From NCBI GenBank assembly GCA_041645005.1, contig JBAZQW010000121.1:1-6886 (forward strand): a stretch of DNA of 6,886 bases. The letters run 5' to 3'. This DNA is from Pelotomaculum_B sp041645005 (GTDB lineage: Bacteria > Bacillota > Desulfotomaculia > Desulfotomaculales > Pelotomaculaceae). Within the stretch, counting starts at the first letter, position 1. The number at the start of each line of letters is the position of its first letter. Positions 1 through 5,541 of the stretch are shown in pieces. Position numbers and translations under genes: made by a program. The notes below the pieces were generated by a model. It was not told the DNA's origin. It did no database searches and saw only the letters and a program-made list of their open reading frames with translations.

Positions 1-111
1 CTGACGCTCTTTCCTGAAACGGAAGGGGTGTAGTGGTACGTCTGTTAATATTGTCTTCAAAGCCTTGGTATTAGTGGGTTTCTAAATTTAAAGTTTCAAA
101 CTCAAGCATGA
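1..111 (+). pseudogene. Decayed 3' end of an unidentified gene, possibly a transposase
   Basis: In the first frame the window opens with LTLFPETEGV and then a TAG stop at 31. After a second stop at 46, the same frame continues with the protein-like tail SLGISGFLNLKFQTQA and a TGA at 109-111. Between them the other two frames supply plausible bridging peptides (VVVRL from base 30, then VNIVFKAL from base 44). A single ancestral reading frame with several one-base deletions would therefore explain the stretch. This is read directly from the sequence, but the run is short and could be chance. The transposase idea is inference only, from a decayed frame beside an AT-rich accessory gene. I could not place the family, and no terminal inverted repeat can be tested because the left end lies outside the window. 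Confidence 0.3.
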
Positions 112-147
112 TCTACCATGCGAAATCAAGGCCCTCCCGGCCGGGTC

Positions 148-187
148 AAAAAATCAGAAAGCCCCGTGGTGGGCTTTCTGATTTTTT
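148..187 (+). terminator. Strong, symmetric rho-independent terminator
   Basis: A perfect 17-bp inverted repeat (AAAAAATCAGAAAGCCC and its complement) flanks the 6-base loop CGTGGT. The GC-rich top of the stem (AGAAAGCCC/GGGCTTTCT) is followed on the + strand by a run of six T. The left arm begins with six A, so the minus strand also ends in a T run and the element could work in both directions. It lies downstream of the decayed frame at 1-111 and upstream of the SLATT gene, so it would insulate that gene from read-through from the left. Confidence 0.85.
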
Positions 188-261
188 CTGCTAGATGAGT
201 ATAGACTTTACAGATTCAACTTTCTTTAATTAGGAGTAAATTTTACCGAAAGTCCTTTTAA

Positions 262-291
262 GTAACATAATATTCCATTTATACATATAAA
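262..291 (+). promoter_or_regulatory. Candidate promoter for the SLATT gene
   Basis: GTAACA (262-267, four of six matches to TTGACA) and TATAAA (286-291, five of six matches to TATAAT) are 18 bases apart in a very AT-rich stretch. Transcription would begin near 298. That leaves almost no leader before the ATG at 306 but a normal leader before the in-frame ATG at 324. In DNA this AT-rich such matches occur easily by chance. The rest of 188-305 shows no gene. Confidence 0.3.
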
Positions 292-305
292 TACTATATA
301 AATTA

Positions 306-869
306 ATGTCAGGTAAGAATAAAATGGGAAATATAATAAAAGAAATTATAAAAGAAGCTGAAAGAATAAAAATTGATTGTGTTTATAAGGCTAATGCACA
401 TTTTAAAGCAGCCGCTTTTTGGTCAAAGCTTAAGTTCCTTTTAGGAATCCCAATTACAGTACTTGCCGCCATAACTAGCGGCTTAGCGTTGTCTATCTAT
501 CATGAAGTTGCCGGATTATTTGCTCTTTTAGTATCTATTCTTTCAGCAATAACAACTTTTTTGGAACCTAATGAAAAACAAAATTCACATTTTAATTCAT
601 CGAACAGCTATAGAACCCTTGTGAGCAATATTAATATTTTTTGTAAAGTAGATTGTGCGATCGAAACTTCAAAACCCTTACTATTAAATAGATTAAAAGA
701 ATTCGAAATTCAGCGTGACGAACTTAACCAAAACAGCCCTTTTATCCCCTCTTGGGCACAAAAAAAAGCAGAAAAATGTATTAAAGGGTTTAAATCGAAA
801 AATCATGTATATGAAATCTTATTAGAAGACACCGACTTGCAAATCTTAAAGGAAGAGGCTCAGGAATAA
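306..869 (+). CDS. SLATT domain two-transmembrane protein (predicted defence effector)
   Basis: This 187-residue protein (181 if it starts at 324) has the SLATT layout (SMODS and SLOG-associating 2TM effector domain). An amphipathic N-terminal helix, about residues 8-40, contains the family-like pattern VYKANAHFKAAAFWSKLKF. Two hydrophobic segments follow, about 43-63 (IPITVLAAITSGLAL) and 67-85 (VAGLFALLVSILSAITTFL). Then comes FLEPNEKQNSHF with an SYRTL helix and a charged cytoplasmic tail (about 87-187) that is probably helical. SLATT proteins are predicted to be pore-forming or membrane-perturbing effectors, usually coupled to a nucleotide-generating or nucleotide-sensing partner such as a CD-NTase or SLOG protein. 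No partner is visible here, but the left flank is cut off. The gene is markedly more AT-rich than its neighbours, with many AAA, ATA and TTA codons, which suggests horizontal acquisition. The assignment is from sequence pattern only and the subfamily is not determined. Confidence 0.75.
   Translation: MSGKNKMGNIIKEIIKEAERIKIDCVYKANAHFKAAAFWSKLKFLLGIPITVLAAITSGLALSIYHEVAGLFALLVSILSAITTFLEPNEKQNSHFNSSNSYRTLVSNINIFCKVDCAIETSKPLLLNRLKEFEIQRDELNQNSPFIPSWAQKKAEKCIKGFKSKNHVYEILLEDTDLQILKEEAQE
311..317 (+). promoter_or_regulatory. Possible ribosome binding site favouring the ATG at 324
   Basis: AGGTAAG starts 13 bases before the in-frame ATG at 324; its AGGT part can pair with the 16S rRNA tail at a spacing of about 9 bases. 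The first ATG at 306 is preceded only by A/T-rich DNA with no Shine-Dalgarno match. The true start may therefore be residue 7 of the longest frame. The match is short, so this is a suggestion. Confidence 0.4.
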
Positions 870-876
870 GCTACCC

Positions 877-894
877 GGCAATAAAAAGATTGCC
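877..894. terminator. Weak hairpin between convergent genes
   Basis: GGCAAT (877-882) pairs with ATTGCC (889-894) around a 6-base A-rich loop. It lies in the 58-bp gap between the stop of the SLATT gene and the stop of the leftward histidine kinase gene, where a bidirectional terminator would be expected. Neither side has an adjacent T run; the nearest is 910-915. Its function is therefore uncertain. Confidence 0.25.
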
Positions 895-927
895 CATGAA
901 AGGAAGGAATTTTTTACAATTGCTCTT

Positions 928-2118
928 TTATCGCTTAAACCTAACAAAAAATGTCGTGCCCGCAGGGCTGGTTTCTACATTAATAACAGCGTTATGTCTG
1001 GCTGCGATACTGTAACAAACCGCCAGCCCCAGGCCTGTCCCATAATCTTTGGTGGTGAAGAAAGGGGTGCCTATTTTTTCTATCATACCGGGCTCGATCC
1101 CACTGCCCTGGTCTTGCACTGATAAAACCACTTCCTGACTGTCCGCATACGTTCTTATAGTCAGATTCCCGCCGGACGCCATGGCCTCTATACCGTTGCG
1201 GACCAGGTTTAGAATAAGCTGGCTGATATCTTTTTCATCAAGGCATAATTCGGGGATATCTTCCATCTGCATGTTAATATTTACATTTAATACCATAGCG
1301 TCTTCCTGGATTAATGGAAACAGGTTTTCCAATATTTTATTGAGATTCTTAATTTTTAAATCTACCATCTTGTTCCTGGCCAAAGAGATAAATTCAGTAA
1401 TTACCGAATTTGCCTGGTCAAGTTCATCGATCATGAGATCAAAGCTGCCTTTGTACTGAGTTAACGCGTCTTTTTCCCTGTACAACTGCAGAAAACCACG
1501 CACGGTAGTCATCGGGTTTCTGATCTCATGTCCGATACCGGCTGCCATTTCCCCCACTAGATTTAACCGGTCCAGATAGGACAGCTTGCGCTCAGTGATA
1601 TCAGTGATCACAGTTTTATACTGAAACGTGTCACCTCCAGCGCTAATATGCGGGACGCTCAGGAGTTGCACCTGGACCGGAGAGCCACTTTTTGCCGCAA
1701 GGGATAATTCTGTGATCACCTTTCCATTTGCCAGCCTGCAACGGCGCAGATGATCCAGAAACAGCTTCATATCGCTCTTGACAACAAAAACGCACATAGG
1801 CAAACCTATTAATCGCGACTTTTCCAAGCCTATTAAAGATGCGCCTGTTAAGTTAATTTCCTGTATGCAGCCTTTATAATCGAGAGTCACATAACCCACC
1901 GGGGCAAAGTCGTAAAGAGCGGCATAGCGATTCCGGGATTCCTCCAATTCTTCAAGCGCTTCCTGCAGCGTCTGGCACTTTGCCTCCAGGTCAAGTCGCT
2001 TAGTTTCCAATTCATCTCTAAGGCGGGAGACTTCATTCTTGTACGATGCTTTGATAAATTGCAGGAACATACCTGGCTTCATTGTCCCATTTTTGGCACT
2101 CTTCTCAAGCTTCGCCAT
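928..2118 (-). CDS. Soluble PAS domain sensor histidine kinase
   Basis: This 396-residue kinase should autophosphorylate and pass phosphate to a response regulator that is not in the window. In order it has an N-terminal coiled coil (about 26-64), a PAS sensor domain (about 66-177, from YAALYDFAPVGYVTLD to TVITDITERK) and a HisKA dimerisation helix with GHEIRNPMTTVRGFLQ and phospho-acceptor His197. The ATPase domain (about 290-396) has an N box LILNLVRNGIEAM with Asn308, a G1 box DQGSG at Asp336, an F box PFFTTK at 352-357 and a G2 box GTGLGL at 360-365. All catalytic motifs are present, so the kinase looks functional. It has no signal peptide or membrane segment, so it should sense a cytoplasmic cue. 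The HPNPMTTVRGF-like H-box style resembles orphan kinases of endospore-forming Bacillota, some of which feed Spo0A; that link is speculation. It lies 110 bp downstream of the CheB/CheR fusion on the same strand, probably in one operon. Confidence 0.93.
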   Translation of the reverse strand: MAKLEKSAKNGTMKPGMFLQFIKASYKNEVSRLRDELETKRLDLEAKCQTLQEALEELEESRNRYAALYDFAPVGYVTLDYKGCIQEINLTGASLIGLEKSRLIGLPMCVFVVKSDMKLFLDHLRRCRLANGKVITELSLAAKSGSPVQVQLLSVPHISAGGDTFQYKTVITDITERKLSYLDRLNLVGEMAAGIGHEIRNPMTTVRGFLQLYREKDALTQYKGSFDLMIDELDQANSVITEFISLARNKMVDLKIKNLNKILENLFPLIQEDAMVLNVNINMQMEDIPELCLDEKDISQLILNLVRNGIEAMASGGNLTIRTYADSQEVVLSVQDQGSGIEPGMIEKIGTPFFTTKDYGTGLGLAVCYSIAARHNAVINVETSPAGTTFFVRFKR

Positions 2119-2125
2119 AAAATTT

Positions 2126-2132
2126 ACCTCCT
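2126..2132 (-). promoter_or_regulatory. Consensus ribosome binding site of the histidine kinase gene
   Basis: On the minus strand AGGAGGT precedes the ATG at 2118 with a spacer of seven A/T bases. This fixes the start as MAKLEKS and indicates strong independent translation of the kinase. The rest of the 110-bp gap to the upstream gene has a small inverted repeat (CTGCC 2143-2147 / GGCAG 2155-2159) with no T run, so no convincing terminator separates the two genes. Confidence 0.88.
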
Positions 2133-2228
2133 GATAATCGTACTGCCAGGCGTCGGCAGGCCATTAGTCGTGTTTACATTCAAGCTAATCATCTGCCGAA
2201 GGATTCTTATTAAAAAGTTCTGTCAAAC

Positions 2229-5200
2229 TTACCGCTTTGTCACATCTTCAATGGCCACAAGTATCAATTTGGTTTGGTTGTTCGAGCTGACAATCCGGCT
2301 GGCATTGACCAGCATCTTCTTATAGCCGACACAAGGAAAATCATGAGCTACTTCAAAACCTTCAAACATAGTATCTTTACCAAGAATGTCCTCTAAAAGA
2401 ATACGTAATTCTGGAATATTCCACTGTCCATCCCCCAGATCAAAGATAGTCTGGTTCACTGTTTCCTCCGGTTTTACCATGAAGGCCTGATAGAAAGCCC
2501 TATTCACCGATTTTATGTGCAAACCGTCATCGAGAATCAGGAGCGGTTCCCGCACGGTCTCCACAACCGCTTCCGCGTATGCGCGCGCTTCCTCGGATAA
2601 CGCGAGGCTTTTTTTCACTGTATCAATATTGGCAAATGTAATAACAACACCATCTATTTTATTATCCGTGGTCCTGTAAGGGCGGAATTGCACAGAATAC
2701 CAGCAGCCATGACGATCTTGCACTTCCTGCTCTTTGCTGACCAGGGTGTCGATTACTTCCAGGATCGCCTGCTCCAAATTTAAGTTGTCAAATTTTATAT
2801 TGATATCGGTTATAGGCCGGCCAACGTCAGTGGCAATCAGATTCAAAACCTTCTCCGCAGGGGGGTTGAAACGCCGGATATGTAAATCATTACTGAGCAT
2901 AATGACTGCAATATTGATACTGCGGAACAGGTTATACAAGTCACTGCTGACCTTGCTAATTTCAAGATTGCGGTTTTGCACTTCATCGTTTAAGGTCATG
3001 AGTTCTTCATTGGTTGATTGAAGCTCTTCTTTAGCGGTTTCCAGTTCTTCATTCATGCTTTGCAATTCTTCATTGCTGGATTGAATTTCTTCGTAAGCTG
3101 CCCGGAGATCCTCATTGGCTAACTCATACTGTTCAATAACCGATTGCAGGTACTCTTTCGTTGCGGCAAGCTCATGTTCCAATCTATTTGGCTCGTTGTT
3201 TTCGTCCCCTGTCGTCACCTGGTCCAACCCCGCCTCAGCCCTGCCTGCACTCCCTTCAGACAGAGCCTGGCGAACAACTTTCTCAAATAATATCAGGAAA
3301 TATTTATCTTTTCTATTTGGCTCACTGATGGGGATCACATCAATATTGACAAGGTTGACCAGGCCATTGTGACTGACCTGCAGTCCTTCTTTTCTGACCG
3401 GGCTATTCTCCTTTTTCGCCTGTTTAATGGCGCTGTTCAGTCCAAGCGACAAACCATCCCGGATCATTTTAAAAAGCTTGAGGCTCGGGGTTCCGGATGC
3501 GGGTTCAAGATAAGCTCCAGTACGTCCCCGGAACTGAATAATTTCCAGTTCACTGTTAATAACAACACCGGGCGGGGTATATTGACTCTGGACAATACGG
3601 TCTGCTTCTTCAAACACGCTAAATTTTAAACCAGCAACCTGGGCCTTCAGGCTGGGACTCTCGATCTTTTCAGATGCCGCTGCCGTATATTCGCTGGCGT
3701 CAAACTGGATTAAAGGAGTTGAAACAGCCTTTTTCATATAAATCCTGCTTTTTTTGTCCACAAGGTTATACAGGTTAGCAAATGGGCCAATGGATTCCGA
3801 TGATCCCAGGAAAAGAAACCCTTTTTGCTTTAGGGCATAATGGAAAACCGGAAAAAGCTTCTTTTGCAGAGCCTGCCCGAAATAAATGATCACATTCCGG
3901 CAGCTGATCAGGTCCAACCGGGAAAAAGGCGGGTCCTTGACCATGTCCTGCCTGGCAAAAACGAACATATCGCGCATAGACTTACTAATCTGGTACCCTC
4001 CATCCACCTTAAAAAAGAAGCGGCGCAGACGCTCAGGTGAAACATCAGCCTTAATGCTTTCCGGATATATGCCGGCCCGTGCTTTGTCGAGCAGCACCTC
4101 ATTAATGTCCGTGGCAAATATCTGTATGGGAGTATGGACAGCACGATCTTCTAAAAATTCATTCAACACAATTGCTATGGAATAAGCTTCTTCGCCGGTT
4201 GAGCAACCCGGCACCCAGACCCTGACAGGCGCCTCAGGTGTCCGGTCTTTCATGATAGCCGGAAAGACCAGTTTCTTTAGCGTTTCAAACGATTCTGGAT
4301 CCCGGAAAAAGTTGGTGACATTGATCAGGATGTCTTGATATAGTTCCTCGACTTCCGCTGTGTTTTTCGTTAGGTAGCTGACATAGTCAACCAACATATC
4401 TATCCTGTGCAAGACCATTCGCCGCAAGATACGCCGCTTTATGGTTAAATCTCTGTACTCGGAAAAGTTTGTGCCGCTGGCTTTGCGCAGTATAGCAAAA
4501 ATTTGGTTGAGTTCATGAGCTCCGGCAGAAAATATCTTGCCGGTTTCTACCGCTTTAGCGTCAAAGACACTGGTACGAGCGATTCCAGCCAGTTCACAGG
4601 CTATTTCTTCTGATGATAAGACATAATCCACGACACCGGTAGCGATGGCATTGAGCGGCATACTGTCAAATTTCGCTGTTTGTGGCCTTTGGGCAAAGGT
4701 AATGCCTCCAACGGTTTTGATCTCTTTTAAGCCACGGGAACCGTCTGCGGCTGTTCCTGATAAAATTACCCCAATCGCCTTACTGCCTTGATCTTTGGCC
4801 AGTGATTCCAGGAAATAATCGATTGGCATATGCTGTCTTGCTGTATCTTCCCGGGGCACAAGGCCTAAGACCCCTTGAGAAATGGACATGGCCTTGCCGG
4901 GTGGAATGATATAGACATGGTCAGGTTTCACAAACGTTTTGTTCTCCACCTCGCTGACCGGCATAGAAGTAATTCTGGAGAGGATTTCGGTCAACGCGCT
5001 CTTGTGTTTGGGATCCATGTGCTGAACCAGCACAAAGGCCATACCGGTATCGTCGGGCAATTTTTCAATCAGCTGCGAAAAAGCCTCCAGGCCCCCGGCG
5101 GAGGCTCCGATACCGACAATAGCGCATGGTCCTTTTTCGTGCTGCTCTCCACTGGTGAACCCAACAGGTTTGCCGGCAGTCTGCCCGGCATTGGCGCCCA

Positions 5201-5297
5201 TATCCTCGCTGGTTCTGTCATGCGGCAAATCCTGCTGTTTGTATTCTTGCTCAATAATGTTTTCTTGACCTGGCTCTTTCCCTGTCAACATCTTCAC
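2229..5297 (-). CDS. CheB methylesterase - CheR methyltransferase - PAS-PAS fusion protein
   Basis: This 1022-residue cytoplasmic protein joins two opposing chemotaxis-type enzymes to sensory domains. After a polar linker (1-56), the CheB methylesterase domain (about 59-240) carries the catalytic triad Ser66 (GIGASAGG), His93 (VQHMD) and Asp185 (SGTAADG). It has no receiver domain, so it is not switched by phosphorylation as classical CheB is. The CheR methyltransferase (about 262-522) has the basic helix IKRRILRRM, NVTNFFRDP, the SAM-binding WVPGCSTGEEAYS (361-373), FATDIN and SRLDLISCRNVIIYF. A PAS-like region follows (about 555-675), then a strong coiled coil (703-785) and two PAS domains (about 786-897 and 905-1020). 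The chain ends at VAIEDVTKR, where a kinase helix often follows in related hybrids; the next gene encodes a PAS kinase. Related CheB/CheR/PAS hybrids occur widely in bacteria and act outside swimming chemotaxis; the substrate here is unknown. The longest frame starts with GTG at 5297, and an ATG two codons later is also possible. Confidence 0.93.
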   Translation of the reverse strand: MKMLTGKEPGQENIIEQEYKQQDLPHDRTSEDMGANAGQTAGKPVGFTSGEQHEKGPCAIVGIGASAGGLEAFSQLIEKLPDDTGMAFVLVQHMDPKHKSALTEILSRITSMPVSEVENKTFVKPDHVYIIPPGKAMSISQGVLGLVPREDTARQHMPIDYFLESLAKDQGSKAIGVILSGTAADGSRGLKEIKTVGGITFAQRPQTAKFDSMPLNAIATGVVDYVLSSEEIACELAGIARTSVFDAKAVETGKIFSAGAHELNQIFAILRKASGTNFSEYRDLTIKRRILRRMVLHRIDMLVDYVSYLTKNTAEVEELYQDILINVTNFFRDPESFETLKKLVFPAIMKDRTPEAPVRVWVPGCSTGEEAYSIAIVLNEFLEDRAVHTPIQIFATDINEVLLDKARAGIYPESIKADVSPERLRRFFFKVDGGYQISKSMRDMFVFARQDMVKDPPFSRLDLISCRNVIIYFGQALQKKLFPVFHYALKQKGFLFLGSSESIGPFANLYNLVDKKSRIYMKKAVSTPLIQFDASEYTAAASEKIESPSLKAQVAGLKFSVFEEADRIVQSQYTPPGVVINSELEIIQFRGRTGAYLEPASGTPSLKLFKMIRDGLSLGLNSAIKQAKKENSPVRKEGLQVSHNGLVNLVNIDVIPISEPNRKDKYFLILFEKVVRQALSEGSAGRAEAGLDQVTTGDENNEPNRLEHELAATKEYLQSVIEQYELANEDLRAAYEEIQSSNEELQSMNEELETAKEELQSTNEELMTLNDEVQNRNLEISKVSSDLYNLFRSINIAVIMLSNDLHIRRFNPPAEKVLNLIATDVGRPITDINIKFDNLNLEQAILEVIDTLVSKEQEVQDRHGCWYSVQFRPYRTTDNKIDGVVITFANIDTVKKSLALSEEARAYAEAVVETVREPLLILDDGLHIKSVNRAFYQAFMVKPEETVNQTIFDLGDGQWNIPELRILLEDILGKDTMFEGFEVAHDFPCVGYKKMLVNASRIVSSNNQTKLILVAIEDVTKR
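2970..3074 (-). repeat. Five-unit heptad repeat in the coiled coil of the CheB/CheR fusion
   Basis: Residues 742-776 consist of five consecutive seven-residue units: NEELQSM, NEELETA, KEELQST, NEELMTL and NDEVQNR. The first position is N or K, positions two and three are acidic, and position four is L or V. On DNA this appears as repeated TTCTTCATT-like blocks on the + strand. The units form a rigid dimeric signalling helix between the enzymatic half and the PAS domains. This NEELQS-type linker is, to my knowledge, characteristic of CheB/CheR/PAS hybrids. Confidence 0.75.
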
Positions 5298-5300
5298 CCC
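5294..5300 (-). promoter_or_regulatory. Ribosome-binding-like site that questions the GTG start of the CheB/CheR fusion
   Basis: On the minus strand GGGGTGA differs by one base from GAGGTGA. It overlaps the GTG at 5297 and lies two bases before an in-frame ATG at 5291. Counted from the GG core, the spacing to that ATG is about five bases, which is workable. The GTG itself has no good upstream match. Translation may therefore begin at 5291, which shortens the protein by two residues and does not affect any domain. Confidence 0.4.
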
Positions 5301-5313
5301 ATCTTCACAAGTG

Positions 5314-5325
5314 ATAACCTGTTAT
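5314..5325. promoter_or_regulatory. Small palindrome upstream of the CheB/CheR fusion
   Basis: ATAACCTGTTAT is a two-arm inverted repeat (ATAAC and GTTAT around CT), 17 bases upstream of the GTG start of the leftward gene. A second small repeat, TTGCT/AGCAA around seven bases, lies close by at 5326-5342. Either could be an operator or a leader hairpin. Both are short enough to be chance. Confidence 0.2.
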
Positions 5326-5414
5326 TGCTATGAATAAGCAACTTCAGATTGAGATAAATATTGATATGTTTTTTCAATTGATTTATGTATTAGACATATC
5401 CTGGCAAATTTCCT

Positions 5415-5444
5415 TTGGAGAAAAAATCGAAATTTGTCTATGAT
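5415..5444 (+). promoter_or_regulatory. Candidate sigma-70-type promoter for the acyl-CoA synthetase gene
   Basis: TTGGAG (5415-5420) and TATGAT (5439-5444, five of six matches to TATAAT) are 18 bases apart on the + strand. Transcription would begin near 5451, giving a leader of about 90 bases. One ATTTGTC element (5432-5438) lies immediately upstream of the -10 box, where a bound protein could block or assist polymerase. The -35 match is weak. Confidence 0.38.
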
Positions 5445-5460
5445 AAAAAAATTTTTTTAT
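5443..5460. repeat. Perfect 18-bp A/T palindrome
   Basis: ATAAAAAAATTTTTTTAT is a perfect palindrome made of a run of seven A followed by a run of seven T. Such A-tract/T-tract DNA is rigid or bent. It lies right at the predicted start of transcription of the rightward gene, between two ATTTGTC elements. It could influence promoter geometry, but it may also simply reflect AT-rich intergenic DNA. Confidence 0.6.
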
Positions 5461-5523
5461 GCATTTGTCGGTTACATACCGGAGAAAATAACGTCGACAT
5501 ATTTGTCTCCCGCGCACAACAGA

Positions 5524-5534
5524 TAAGTAGGTGA
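5524..5534 (+). promoter_or_regulatory. Near-perfect ribosome binding site that fixes a TTG start
   Basis: TAAGTAGGTGA matches the anti-Shine-Dalgarno complement TAAGGAGGTGA at ten of eleven positions. It ends seven bases before the TTG at 5542. An in-frame TAA at 5536-5538 rules out any start further upstream. This makes TTG the initiation codon with good confidence. Confidence 0.85.
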
Positions 5535-5541
5535 ATAAAAT

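Larger units (their letters stand above)
5393..5507. promoter_or_regulatory. Cluster of five GACAWAT elements in the divergent intergenic region
   Basis: GACATAT occurs on the + strand at 5393-5399 and 5496-5502. GACAAAT occurs on the minus strand at 5432-5438, 5463-5469 and 5501-5507, read as ATTTGTC on the + strand. The last two overlap to form GACATATTTGTC, a near-palindrome. The 244-bp region separates the leftward CheB/CheR gene from the rightward acyl-CoA synthetase gene and contains no gene, so these elements may bind a regulator shared by both. That role is inference, and the motif is AT-rich. Confidence 0.35.

Noticed and set aside
131..145. GC-rich palindrome CCCGGCCGGG as an attachment site or insertion sequence end
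   Set aside because: There is no second copy in the window and no target duplication; it may only be part of the leader to the terminator.
2200..2226. A perfect TTGACA box on the minus strand just after the CheB/CheR stop, as a promoter for the kinase gene
   Set aside because: No TATAAT-like hexamer lies 16-18 bases downstream; the bases there read TCCTTC or similar.
2059..2325. Open + strand frame spanning the gap between the kinase and the CheB/CheR gene
   Set aside because: It overlaps the ends of both real genes in antisense and lacks a ribosome binding site or domain.
4875..5333. Open + strand frame of 152 codons over the start of the CheB/CheR gene
   Set aside because: It is antisense to the catalytic CheB domain, has no ribosome binding site and shows no recognisable domain.
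5402..5418. TGGCA followed by TTTGG resembling a sigma-54 promoter for the rightward gene
   Set aside because: The GG and the expected GC elements are not at the required ten-base separation; the bases at the -12 position are TT.
5393..5507. CRISPR-like array from the repeated ATTTGTC elements
   Set aside because: The repeats are only seven bases, occur in both orientations and are unevenly spaced.
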